DNA from: Combretum micranthum
Taxonomy: Eukaryota; Streptophyta; Magnoliopsida; Myrtales; Combretaceae
Direction of reading: 5' to 3'
DNA length: 64,000 nucleotides
NCBI GenBank assembly: GCA_024138025.1
Contig: JAMXBD010000168.1
Coordinates: 868,001-932,000 of the forward strand
The position numbers and the translations under genes are program-made. Every line of letters begins with the position of its first letter. Positions within the stretch are counted from its first letter, which is position 1. Positions 34,080-46,629 of this stretch are shown here, in pieces. The notes below the pieces were generated by a model, which ran no database searches, was not told the origin of the DNA, and was given only the letters and a program-made list of their open reading frames with translations.

Positions 34080-37000
34080 AGAAATGATGATTCACTACTG
34101 GCTTGATTTGGAAAATTTTTCAAAAATTGAGTTTTGAAATCTTTCAAACAAAAGCATTTTTGAAAAGAACTTTTACCCCTTCTTATTTTCTTTTTTATTA
34201 TTATTATTTTTTTTGAAAATTTAGCTAAAACTCTATCCTCTCTTTTATCATTAATGTTTTATGGAAAATTTTAAGGAAACCCCCTTTTTTTTTTGAAAAA
34301 CTCTTTTGACTTTCGTTTCTTTTTATTCATTATTTTTTTTTTTCGGAAAAGTTTTTGAGATAAAACTCTATCACTTTGTCTTTTTTTTTTTTTTTTGGAA
34401 AGCTTTTCTTTTTTTCTTTTTTCTAGAAGAATGCTAACAAATGAGAATTTATAAGTTTCAAATGAGTAGTGGGATTGCTCCATTGATTACTCATTTCAGT
34501 TCAGTCTTGAGCTTCACTGCTTAACCAAAAAAACTTTACACATTGGGAAAAAAAACTTTACACAATGGGAAAAAACTTTTCTTTTTAGAACTTTAATTAC
34601 TTTTATTTAGACATTGTCTTTCAACTTTGGGGCAAATAATTCTTAAACTTGAGCCAAATATCTTCCAAATTGAGGCAAATGATTTTCCATGCCCTTGTAG
34701 ATGACTTTCATACCAGAGTTAGTTATCTCATTTTGAATTATCTACTCAAAGAGCTCTTCCTTACACTCTCTTAGGCTTGTTTTCACACATTTAACTTGAA
34801 ATCTAAAAATTATGGTTGACTTGTAAATGATACACATTAGCTAAGCTATTTGGTCTGTTTTGGACCATAATATAGACTTTTGGCTTTTGGCTTCAATCAA
34901 AGGGATACCATATATATAAGTCATTTTAAAAATTATCTTCAACACTTCACGAGTTTACAAGTCAAGAACCCTTAAGGAAAATTAATAATGCGCTTGTCTC
35001 TAGTTTCAAAAACATTAATAAATTAGGTCTTATAATCTCAAGAGTCTCTAAAAGGGTGGTATTATGAGCGATTCCATGAATGAATTTTGATGTGTTATGG
35101 TGGTTTTGAGCATATGCTTTCAATCCTTAGGTTTAATCACCTTGCTTGATTATTCTCCATTTTTTCCTTTTTATTTTACACTTTATTCATGTTTATTTTT
35201 CTTCCCTTTTTGTCTCTTTATTTATTTTTTTTTTTTTGTTCTCCTTTCCTTTTTTGGGTAGGAATTCGAGATGATTTGTATTTCTTTAATTTTTATTGGA
35301 TGACTTACAACTCAAGGTGTATGGGTTGTGTATGGTTATGGCATAGAGACTCTTCTTCATTTCAAAGGAAATGAATTATTCATATCATCTGATTGCGCAT
35401 GAATTGAAGTAACTAAGGCAAGCACATATTAGTTAATCCTTTTTCTTATTAATATCCTTAACTTCTAAATTGCCCCATTATAGGGTACCCCATTAAGGGG
35501 TGGTTCTTGACAAGGCTTATTTTTTCAAAACTTCCTTAATAGGCTCTACTGGCTTGGCAAGGGATTAATGTGTTTGGTATATTGAAATGAATGTTTAATG
35601 TCATTTTGACTCAAGTATCAAATTCAAGGCAGACCTCCTTTAAGGAATGAGTCAATTTCCTCTCTTTAATGTCACTTTGCTCTCATGTGTATAGGGTTAG
35701 TGTTTAGAATTTTTCTTGCCTCTTATCATTCTAGACTTTTTAAAATAATGATGTATCATTCTTGGTTTTCAATCATCCACTTTTTAATTGCCTCAATATA
35801 ATTTATTTAATGCCTCTTTTGTATTAGGTTTATATTTTAGGAATTAAGCACAACAAATGTCTAATTAGTAAATTATCAAGTCTTTTGGTAACCTTCTATT
35901 TCTAATTTCTTTTTATTTATAGTTCAATGTTAGCTTAAAGTGAGTGATCATTGGGCCTAGAATTCAAAGGATTCTTACCTGTTAGCAAATTTCTCCTTTT
36001 CTATCTCTTATTTTATTTTATTTTATTTAGAAGCCTTTTTTATTTATTAGAAAACTATTTTATAGAAATGATAACGAGTATTTACAAGGAGGGATGGATG
36101 AACCACATCTTATAACCTAAAGTGGGGATTTATTTACAAAGATGATTCTTTTTTTTTTTTTTTTTTTTTGAAAATTTCAAACCAAAACTATTTTATAAAT
36201 TAGTATTTTTCTTTTATTTATGTATTTTTTTGTAAATAATTGTAAAAAGTAATGATGACCTTTTTCCTTTAAATATTCACCAATGGATATTGACATTTAT
36301 AGAATTATAGACTTAAGTTTAAATGAGTGGAACACCTATAACAAAGTGATTCTTAGTTGAAAAGGTCCTATAACAATCTAGAAGATGAACTTATCTAATG
36401 GATGATCGAATTATGTACAATCTAGGAGTATTTACAAGTTCACTATACATTTTTTTTACAACATTTATATACATGTTTTATGTTATTATTTCTATAGAGC
36501 ATTTTTATACTTAAACACATTTTATTTATGTGCAAAAAGTGAAAATAATTTACAAATAAATCTTCTTTTTTAATATATGTTACAAAGATACTCACCACTT
36601 TACAAGAGCAAGAAAAAGCAAGGACCATTTACAAGTAAGTACAAATAACAAACCACTACTTATAATATAAATTTATATATACATGTACAAGATATAAATA
36701 TACACAGATTATTGTTACACGTTACACGTTACACATTATACATACATGCAAATCACACGGATGCAGATGTAGGAGTTGCAACTTTTTTTTTTTTTAAAAC
36801 TAGATAAAAGTTTACAGTGAAAGGATTTAAAAGGGATTTGAAATTGTAACTCTTTAAGTTATGCCCCATTATTATTTATTCACCAACCTATGTTCATGAA
36901 TGCAATTGGGTAGGTTCTAAAGGTTCATCGGTCTAGTGGATCATAGATCAATACTAAATTGGAGCGAGAGGTTATTTCATGAATCAAAGGGTGAAAAAGC

Positions 37001-37262
37001 CACGACCTTCAGATCTTACTGGCGACCTCCTTACATAGGATCCTAAGACGATCTGGCTCTAACTGTATCCAGCATATTTTTCATAAATTCCCTAAAAGGT
37101 ATTATATGCCTCTATTAGGGCTATTTACAAAATTTCTCTTTTATCTGCATCACTTAAAGGAATATTTACAAATTAAGTAGCATGTAAATAATACAAAAAT
37201 AAGCATTAAAAAAATAAACTTTAAATTTAAGAATTTCAAATGGCTAGCCCTCTTAAAAATAA
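34080..37262 (-). other. Element F internal region without coding capacity
   Basis: This is an AT-rich interior with T-rich runs (34195-34410, 36148-36170) and no recognisable gag or pol motif on either strand. The patch at 36890-37070 near the primer site is less AT-rich and corresponds to the element's 5' leader. The short frames at 34271-34483, 35189-35374 and 36443-36628 are low in complexity and rejected as genes. Confidence 0.6.
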
Positions 37263-37265
37263 GTG

Positions 37266-37284
37266 TCCCCAGTGGAGTCACTAA
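37266..37284 (-). other. Primer binding site of element F
   Basis: On the minus strand this reads TTAGTGACTCCACTGGGGA. It sits 2 bp inside the LTR end (37287) and fits the Tat/Ogre primer-site consensus TGGCGACTCCACTGGGGA except at the first positions. Confidence 0.7.
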
Positions 37285-37286
37285 GT

Positions 37287-38055
37287 TGTTGACCTTGGAT
37301 TTTTCAATTCTGATTTAATTTTTTTGAACTCGATTTGTACCAAACCCTAACCCATTTGATACAAACCCTTGACTTGGGATTAAAAGAAATTTAATCTTTG
37401 AAAATATTTTGGAGTAGTCGGGAAAAATTATAAGTTAAAACCAATGGTCAGTTGATCTTAACTTAGCTACTAATCTGCCAAAATTAATTAAAAAAAAAAG
37501 AACCAAAGTTTCACAAATCCAAAGGCTATCCTATTAAAACCTAAATGGTTATCACTTGAAATTATTAAACTAAGATCTATTCCTTTTTAATGCTCAAAAA
37601 AAAAATTTATCACATTTACAAACCATGGCATTTACAATATTATTTACAAATCTAGGACAAAATCATTTAGTATTTAAAACTAACTAATTATTTCAATATT
37701 TGCAAAAGAATATGATGGAACAAAAAATAATTTTTTACAAATTTTATATCATCCCGAAGATACTTATGTACTTACTAATTGGGATTAGACAATACGTATT
37801 TTTTTTTTATAAAACTTTAATTTGTTGATTTCTTTTAACTTTTGAACTCTTTTCGCTATAAATTCCTTAAATTTTATTTCCTTGGTAAAAACAGATTTTT
37901 AAGAGTTACAAATCTCATAAATTATCAATTTCATTTTTTCTAATTTTCAAAAGTAGAATTTTCTGTATGCCAAATCTCTTCATTTCTATTTACTATTCTC
38001 TTATTTTCTTTTCTTATATTTTTATTTATTTATTTATATTATTCTAAAATGCATA
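37287..38055 (-). repeat. 5' LTR of element F, first part
   Basis: This is homologous to 31566-32320. It is cut at GCATA (38051-38055), the target site used by copia element C. The rest resumes at 57366 with the second GCATA followed by CCAATTATTTACAAAACCAT, which matches the uninterrupted left copy at 32313-32340. Confidence 0.88.
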
Positions 38056-40642
38056 TGTTAAACCTAAGTATTCAATGCAATTTTTGATGAGATAAGACAA
38101 TATAATGTGCAATTAATTATTTATCTGTTGTAAAATACACTAAATTAATCAAATATATATGTCCGTGCTTTGTGCATGTTTATGAAGTTTTTTGTAAGTT
38201 CTAGCAAAAACAGGGGATAGTCGAGGGTAAGCCAAAGTCAAGTGTTAAGACCGGATAAAGCAAAAGCCAAAGCTCGACAAGCTCAATATGCTAAATTAGT
38301 GGTCCAGGGTTGGTCGAGGCCTAAACAAGCCAAGTGATCAAGATGCGATAGGTTAAAGTCCAAGTGTGACAAGGCAAAAAAGTGGACAGTGCTGGTCAAG
38401 GGTCACGTCAACAGCTCGACATGCTAAAAACTTAGGGTGCAACATGTTCTAAACCAAAGCTAAAAAAAATAAAAAGCTATGATATTAGTCGCGCGTCACA
38501 TCAAGGCTCGAAGTAATGAAGACTTAGGACGCGTGATGAACCAAAATTATTCCTATTTTATGAGTGCTAAAACATATGTTTGATGGTCATTTTTATTGGG
38601 AATTTAGCACTTGAATTAATAGAGTTAAGCTTTTAGGTCTTTAAAGGAGATATTTTTCAAAGAAAGCAAAGACGGGTCAAAAATGCAAAGTTTGGATCAA
38701 GAAAAGCTCAACATTACAAGATCAATCCATGTCTTTCAACCATTACAAGGAAGAAGCAAAATTAAAGGCTAAATATCAAGCTTTTGAAAGACATTTGTGA
38801 GACATGACCTATCCCAAACCATGTCAACCTGGAAATTCAACTTTGCAACGAACATTTGTGAGACATGACCTGTCACTCGCCCTGTCAATTTAACAAAAAG
38901 TCATTCAATGTGAAAACGACTTTTTAACTGCAGTAACCTCCCATTTAGTACAGAAGCGTTTATTTCGGTTATGGAAGGAGTGTTACTTGAAAAGCCAAGA
39001 GACTCATAACCTCCGAAACCTTTCATTTCTCCTCATCAAGAGCAATCAATTCCATTTAATTGAAGATGATTATAAAAAGGAGATGGTGGAAGAGAAAGGA
39101 CACACAAAATTTTGATAACGAGAGTTTTCAAAAGAGAAGGAAGTTCTGGAGATTCCAATAACAAGTCAAGATTATCAAGGATTGAAGATCCGACACTTTT
39201 GAGCTTTAATCTTTTCGGGTAGTATCATGAGTTCGAATTTCTATTTTGAATTTCATGTATTACCATTAGTTACTATGGAAGAGTAGTCTTTCAGATCTAG
39301 GTTTTGTCGAATTTCATATTTATCATGTGTTGAGACTTTGTTTTTAATGAAATATTGAAGTTCTTTTGTTCAATTGCATGTTTGTTAACCGTTTCTTAAG
39401 TTTGTATATCCGGAATGCAAGCTTATGTATAATTTTCATTAAAGTTAATTGAAAGATTACTTTTATGATTGGATTTATGCAATTGAAAAGATTTGTTTAT
39501 AATTCTAGACATAGAATAGTAAGAATCTTCTATTTTTAAGAGTTCATGTTATTAATGCAAATTTTGGGTTGCTATTGATTTAGGAGACATCCTAATCGAT
39601 TAACCTAAATTTAGATAAATTGTTAGATTCGAAAGAATTAACAATTTGCTAAAGGAACTCTATAGCTTAAGAACTAAATTTTAAATTATCTAATATAGAT
39701 TGTCAATGATTCACATGATAAATTGAAAGTAAGACAAAACTTGGATTATTAGATCTTAATTGAATCTTGTTTGTTTATTGGAATTGTGTTAGTATTGTTT
39801 TAAAGAAAATTAGATAAAATAGTAAATATCAATTTTGTTTAGTTAGATAGTAGAATACGATTTAGTACTAGTATTTGCTTATTCCCTGAGGACAATCCCG
39901 ATTTTAAAAGCTATACTACATTCACGATAGGTACACTGCCTATTACCTTTGTAGCAATTTAAGAACGGGCCTTTATAAATTGAAAATTATGCTTGAAGGT
40001 AAAATAATCTATCAACGCGACAGTTCAAATTTGAGGGTCGAAGAAGCTCATGTGTGGAGAGACTATCAAGGGTAAAGTTGGGGCACGATAGATTGTAGCA
40101 CAACGAGTATTTAAGACGTGATAGCTTAAAGTTTGAAGTTGATGTAGCAAAAAAAAGAGCCGTTGAAGCACATTTAATATTTAGCAAATTATAGATGTTG
40201 TGTCTAACGAACTTTTGAAATTTAAAGGCTGTTTATATACAAGTCCTGGAGAACAAAAAAAAATGAAGTGCCAAAATTCTTTGTGAGCTTTTTATTGCGA
40301 TCAAACAAATCTTTCTTTTTGTTCTCTTATATATTATATTTGTATATCTTCTAGAGACAAAATATACTCTAGTGCTCAGTTCATATTTATTGCTATTCAT
40401 TTAAAGAGCACTTAGAGAGAGAGAAAATATATTTTATTTCCTGAGTTGTGTAATTACTCATCTTGTGCTAACTTTTGAAATTAATTGAAGTGGTTATAAA
40501 GACCTCGATGGAGGCAATTTATGGACTGTAGAGAGTAGGAAGTGGGCCGAACTCCAATTAAATCTATCTTGATTTTCTCTAACTCCATCTCTTTAATTTA
40601 TGCTTTATATCTATTATTTATTTATCGGCTAGTGTCTTCTCA
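38056..40642 (+). repeat. 5' LTR of element C, interrupted by solo LTR G
   Basis: LTR sequence occupies 38056-38533 and 40015-40642. It ends TCTTCTCA directly before ATTGGTATCAGAGG. A TATA-like box, GTTTATATACAAG, lies at about 40231-40243. The 3' LTR copy has decayed to ATTTATCTACAAA near 50930. GTCGAGGG and TCGAGGC words recur in the first 400 bp. Confidence 0.88.
38534..40014 (+). mobile_element. Solo LTR G, relative of element B's LTR
   Basis: This 1481-bp insertion starts TGATGAACCAAAATTATTCC and ends AATCTATCA. It is flanked by a perfect ACGCG duplication (38529-38533 and 40015-40019). It shares ordered words with 4486-5940: 'CTATGGAAGAGTAG', 'ATCATGTGTTGAG', 'TTTGTATATCCG(G/A)AATGCAAG' and 'TTTATAAATT' near the end. 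It also has a TATA box, TTATAAAAAGG, at about 39070-39080. There is no internal region, so it is a solo LTR left by LTR-LTR recombination. Confidence 0.9.
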
Positions 40643-40644
40643 AT

Positions 40645-40657
40645 TGGTATCAGAGGT
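40645..40657 (+). other. Primer binding site of element C
   Basis: TGGTATCAGAGGT lies directly after the LTR end. It is the complement of plant initiator tRNA-Met with one change (usual TGGTATCAGAGC), the standard primer of plant copia elements. Confidence 0.85.
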
Positions 40658-40705
40658 TGTTTCTATTATTTTCTTCATACTTAATTGCCTAATAGATTAA
40701 AGATC

Positions 40706-43700
40706 ATGACTTCTAACGCATTAGGATTTCTAGAGGGGCAAGCTATAAATAGACCTTTGCTTCTAAGTGAGGATAATTACCCTTGTTGGAGGTATAGGAC
40801 GAAAATCTATTTAAAAGCCTAAATTAGGTTAATATGGAATGTTATTGAAAATGGGTCTTTTAAAATTGAAGGAAAATTATAAGTTGATTATACAAAAGAG
40901 GATTGGGAAAAGCTAGATGTAAATGAAATTGCCATGAATATTCTACATTGTGGCTTAAATGAAAGTGATTTCAATAAAATTTGTATATGCTCTACTGCTA
41001 AAGAAATCTAAGATGAGCTTGAAAAGACCTATGAGAGAACATCCAGAGTTAGAGACACTAAAATAAGTCTCTTATGTAATGAATTTGAAAATTTTAAAAT
41101 ACTCCCAAATGAAACCATCGATAAATACACAATAGATTTATTAACATTATAAATCTTCTAGGTACGCTTGGGAAGAACTTTACTAATTTAGAAATCAATT
41201 TTAAACTTCTTAGGTCACTTCCAAAAAATTGGGAAGCCAAAAGGATAGCAGCAGAGGAAGTTTGAAACCTCAGTGCCTTAAGTAAAGAAGAACTCCTTGC
41301 TACCCTCAAAACCCATTAGCTCATCAAGAAGCAAGGCAAAGAAGGTAACAAAAAGGCAATTGCTCTAAAGGTTACAAGATAAGAGTCAAGTGATGAAGAA
41401 GAAGAAGAAGAAGATGAACAAGAGGATTTTATCTTGATAGCCACGAAGCTCAGAAAGTTCATAAGGCCAAAATCAAAGAAGATGGAGGATGATAGGATGA
41501 TAGCAGCTCATCTAAGCACAAGAGAAATGATGTGATTATATGCTACAAACTTCTGGAAACCAGGATACATCTAACAATATTGCCTGCTACTCAAAAAGAT
41601 CAAAGAAGGAGAAAAAGAAAGCTTACATGGCAATATGGAGCAATGAGGACTTATCAGATTCGAATGATGAGAACATATGCTTCATGGCCTAAGATAATGA
41701 GGTGACATCTCCCTATTCTCCTTTGTATGATAAATTGCATGCTATGTGTGAAAAGGTCTATTGTAAATTGATGAAAGAAGAAAAAAAAGAATAGCATGCT
41801 GAAATCTTTAATGACAAAAGTAGAAAAACAATCAGAAACATTTTAGACTGATCATGAAGAAATTAGATCTAAAAAATGAAAGACTAAATGATGAAATAAA
41901 CAATTTGAAGATAGAAAATGAAGGGATATATATTAAGTGTAAAAATTTGAGAAGCTAAAATAATGAATTAAAGGAGTTAAATGAGAAATTAAAGGTTGAA
42001 AATGATCTGCTAGACACTAAAGCTAAGACCATAAAATATAACAATAATGCATGTGCTGATAGATATAATATCCTAAATGAGCTAGAAGTCTTGAAAAATG
42101 AAAATAAAATGTTGAAAACTAGCCTAGATGATTCAAAGTCTACCATAGCCAAGTTTACAAATGGAAGGAAGAATTTGAATACACTTCTTGGAAATCAAAA
42201 GTATGATTCAAGCAAATTTGGAATTGGCTATAGTGGTGAAAATAGTTACAATCCCTCAAAATAAATTCTCTTAAAGCAACCTATATGAAATGTAATTATT
42301 GTGGCAAAACAGGTTATATTGCACATAATTGTGCAATAAGAAAATGAAGATATTTGAATTATCAAAGCAATTTAGTTTACATGCCAAAGAGAGAGGTATT
42401 TGTACCCCATAATCGTAAAGAATCTAAACTAAAATGGGTACTAAAGAAGTAATGATCTATTTTGCAGGGATCCTCAAGTGGCAGCAACGAATAGTACTTG
42501 GACAGTGGATGCTTTAGGCACATGACAGGATATGCGTCCAAGTTTAGCACACTAGACTTAAAGGATCATGGGAGTATTGATTTTGGGGACAATAGAAAAT
42601 CAACAATTTAGGTGAAGGTAACATTTTCACTAACCAAGACTTAATTATTAAAAATGTATTGCTTGGTGATAATTTAAAGCATAATCCATTAAGTGTTAGT
42701 CAATTGTATGAAAATGGTTTTAAAGTTACATTTTTCCAAAAAAATATTCTATTGAAAAAATTGGCAATAACCAAGCATGCTTGGAAGGATATAAACAAAG
42801 AAACATTTACAAAATTAATTTAGATATTTTTAAATCATCAAGTGAAACTTGTCTATATTCTCAAAATGACAATAGTTGGTCATGGTATAGAAAATTAGGA
42901 TATGCTAGTATGACATTATTTCAAAACTTGCTAAAAAGAATCTTATCAAAGGTTTACTAAAGATTAATTTTCAAAAGAAGAAGATTTGTTAAGCATGTCA
43001 ACAAGGAAAGCAAACTAAGACTTCTTTTAGTTTAAGGATGTTTCTTCCACATCTAGCATTAGAACTATTGCATCTGAATTTATTTGGTCCTACACAAACT
43101 TTAAGTTTTGGAGAAAAGAAATACACCTTGGTTATTGTTGATAATTTCATTAAATATATATGGATATTCTTCCTTGCATCTAAAGATGAAACTAATAATG
43201 TCTTTTTTAGATATTGCAAAAAGTTCAAAATGAAAAGGTCTTAATATTGTTATAATTCAAAGTGATCATGAGGAAGAATTTGAAAATCATGAAATGGAAA
43301 ATTTTTGTAGTAATTATTGCATTGAACACACATTTTTAGCTCCTAGAACTCCACAACTAAATGGTGTAGCCAAAAGGAAAAATAGAACATTGATTGAAAT
43401 GGCTAGAACTATATTTTATAAAAATAATTTGCCATAATATTTTTGGGTTGAAGTTGTGAATACAACATGCTATATTTCAAACCAAATTTTCATAAGGCCA
43501 ATTTTAAAGAAAATCCCTTATGAGCTTTGGAAAAGCAAAAGGCCTAACATATCATATTTTCATTTTTTGGGCACAAAATGTTATATTTTGAACAATGGCA
43601 AAGAACAATTGGCTAAATTCGACTCTAAAAGTGATAAATGAATTTTCTTAGGATATTTTTTAACAAGTAAAGCTTATAGAGTTTTTAATAAAAGAACTTT

Positions 43701-45522
43701 AGTTGTTGAAGAATCAATTCATGTTGCTTTTGATGATTCTTTACTTGATTTATGCTTAAATGATAATGTTGATGTTGTATGTGCTGATCTAAATAAACTC
43801 TCTCTTGAAAATAGTAATAAAGAAGTTAATAAACAAAAATTGGATGATGATGAGCATTAATCCAATAATAATGATTTGCCTAAAGAATGGAAGTATGCTA
43901 AATTACATCATAAAGATCTAATAATTGGCGAACCTTTAAACTATGTTCAAACAAGATCATCTTTAAGGAATTTAAGCAATCTGATTTTTCTATCATAAAC
44001 AGAACCTAAAAATATTGATGAATCCTTAAAAGATGATTTTTGATTAATGCAACGCAAGGTGAATTAAACCAGTTCACACAAAATGATGTATGGAATTTGG
44101 CTCCCAATTCTAAAAATAGACCTGTAATTGGAGCTAAATGTGTTTATAGAAACAAGCTTAATAAATATGGTTTAATAGCAAGAAATAATGCTAAATTGCT
44201 TGCTAAATGTTATAACCAAGAAGGAATTGATTTTGATAAGACTTTTTCTCTAGTTGCTAGACTATAATCTATAAAATTGCTTTTGGCATTTGCAGCTTTT
44301 AAGAATCTCACATTTTTTTTCAAATATATGTCAAAAGTGCTTTCTTAAATGGTTTTAAAGGAAGAAGTCCATGCAGAGCAACCATCGGGCTTTGAAAATA
44401 ATAAGTTTGCCAATCATGTTTTTAATTAAACAAAGCTCTTTATGGACTAAAGCAAGCTCGTACAGCTTGGTATGAAAGCTTAGTAGCTTCATGTTAAATA
44501 ATGGTTTTTCAAGAGGAAAAGTTGATACAACTTTATTTATTAAAAACAACAAGTCTGATACTTTGATTGTGCCAATCTATGTTGATGACATTGTGTTTAG
44601 AGCTACAAATAGGAGTCTTATAAAAATTTTGTTGAATCCATGAAAAATAAATTTGAAATGAGTATGATGGGGGAACTCAATTATTTTCTTGGTCTCCAAA
44701 TCAAACAAGCTGAAAATGAAACCTTTATCAACTAAGATAAATATACAAAAGAATTGTTAAAAACGTTCAAAATGGATAATTGAAAATCAAAACCAACACC
44801 AATGAGCACAAGTTCAAAGCTTGATAAAGATGAAAAAGGCAAAAATATTTATGAAAAGATGTATAGAGGTATGATAAGCAGTTAGTATATTTGACAATTT
44901 TTAGGCCTGATATTATATTCTCTGTATATGTATGTACATGATTTCATTCTTACACAAAAGAATCACACTTGAATGCAATAAAACACATCTTCAAGTATCT
45001 TACCGGCACGATTAAAATTAGCTTGTGGTATCCAAAATTTACTTCTTTCAATCTTATGGATATTCTAATTCTGACTTTGATGGATATAAAGCAAATAGGA
45101 GAAGCACAAGCAGCACATGCCATTTTCTTAAAAATTCTTTAATATCTTAGCACTTTAAAAGCAAAATTCGATTGCACTTTTCAACTTTTGAAGCTAAGTA
45201 TATAGTAAGTGGTAGTTTTTTGCACAAATTTTATGGATGAAACAAATCTTGCTTGATTATGGTTTAATTTTTGAATATGTTCCAATTTTTATGATAATAC
45301 AAGTGCTATTGATTTGATTAAAAATCCAATCCAACACTCAAGGTCCAAGTATATCGAAATTAGACATCATTTCATTGAGGTCATGTTATAAACGAAGATA
45401 TCAAATTGAAATTTATTGATACAAACAATCAAATTGCTGATATTTTTATAAAACCCTTGAATGTAGATCGTTTTTGCACTTTAAGAAGAGAATTGGGAAT
45501 GATCAAGCAAGATGAGTGCTAA
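40706..45522 (+). pseudogene. Decayed copia polyprotein of element C
   Basis: Gag opens with MTSNALGFLEGQAINRP (40706) and continues to a CCHC knuckle, CNYCGKTGYIAHNC (42291-42332). The protease active site appears as YLDSGCFRHMTG (42495-42530). The integrase N-terminus near 42890-43020 has lost zinc ligands: WYRKLGY has Tyr where His is expected, and a stop lies between two Cys. Its catalytic core shows the first Asp changed to Asn (HLNLFGP, near 43077), the second kept (IIQSDHEEEF) and the final Glu changed to Lys (LNGVAKRKNRT). RT is recognised from ELNQFTQNDVWNLAPNSKN (about 44055) and YVDDIVF (44578). RNase H ends with NNQIADIFIKPLNVDRF and a stop at 45520-45522. Many stops and frameshifts make it non-functional. 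Confidence 0.92.
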
Positions 45523-45699
45523 GTATTATTGAATTAAGTTGATATAGAACAGGATCTGGGTTAAATAAGCTGCTAAATATAGTACATGCCTAAATATCTG
45601 TTCTGTGTTGATCTGATTTGTTTGGATATCGTATATTTGCTTCTAATGATGATGATGATGATGTTGCGATTGCTTATATGCTATATATAAGCTTGATGC

Positions 45700-46025
45700 T
45701 TCATGAAGTCCTACATGGATGTAAGCAAATGCAGTGGAGTCCTATCTATGTATAGGCAAGTGGTGAAGTCCTATTTAGGTATAGGTAAATAGTATGTGAA
45801 GTCTTATCTGTGTATAGGCAAATGCTGTAAAGTCCTACATAAAGGTAGGCAAATGTGGTGAAGTTTTATTTGTGTAAAAACAAGTGATGAAACCATGTCT
45901 GGATATAGGCAAATAGTGTGTGAAGTCCTATTTGTGTATAGGAATTTGCGGTGAAGTCCTACATGGATGTAGGCATGAGTGGTGAAGTTCTATATGAGTA
46001 TAGGCATGAGTGTGAAGTCCTCTGT
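45700..46025 (+). repeat. Minisatellite of about ten units in element C 3' region
   Basis: The unit is about 29-37 bp, based on 'GTGAAGTCCTAT', then 'TGTATAGGCAAATG', with variants such as 'AAGTCCTACATGGATGTAGG'. It lies between the polymerase stop and the 3' LTR. Units differ at several positions, so it is not a very recent amplification. The 74-aa frame at 45951-46175 starts within it and is not credible. Confidence 0.85.
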
Positions 46026-46289
46026 CGAGGCATTTATTTTTTAGCTCAATTTTGTATATCTATGCATCTCTCCTTGCTTGCATATATTGAATCTGTCATA
46101 TATTTTCTTTTGATGAGTATAAAGGAGGAGAAGTGTAGGATGCATGAAATAAAGCATGCATATAGTCTATTTTAATAGGGAAGAAAATGAGAAAATGACA
46201 TAATTAAGTATAGTATACATTTCTTTAGAATTAAGCATCAAAATTCTAACTTGAAACTTGAAAACTCCATTGAAAACAAGATGCTTAAT

Positions 46290-46359
46290 TAAGGGGGAGT
46301 ATGTTGAAGGGAATATAAGTTAATCGTGCATAAATTTTACTCGTCAAAAAAGGGGAGAT
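46290..46359 (+). other. Two polypurine tracts of element C
   Basis: TTAAGGGGGAGTATG lies at about 46290-46304 and AAAAAAGGGGAGATTA at about 46346-46361, directly before the LTR start. Multiple AAGGGGGAG-like tracts upstream of the 3' LTR are a known signature of SIRE-lineage elements. This supports the lineage call. Confidence 0.75.
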
Positions 46360-46629
46360 TATTGAACCTGAGTGTTCAATATGAATTTTGATGAGACAAT
46401 ATAATGTACAATTAACTATTATCTGTTGTAAACTACACTTAATTAGTCAAATATATATATATGTGTGTGTGTGTATGCTTTGAGCAAGTTTATGGAGTTT
46501 TCTACAGGCTCTAAAAGAAACAGTAGATGGTCGAGGGCAAGTTAAATTCAAGTGTTAAGGCGCGACAAAGTAAAGGCCAAAGCTCAAAAAGCTCAAAAAT
46601 GCCAAATTAGTGGTCGACGGTTTGGTCGA

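Noticed and set aside
41955..42152. Minus-strand frames across 39987-43228
   Set aside because: They are antisense to the copia LTR or to its gag and integrase and disappear as genes once the plus-strand polyprotein is recognised.
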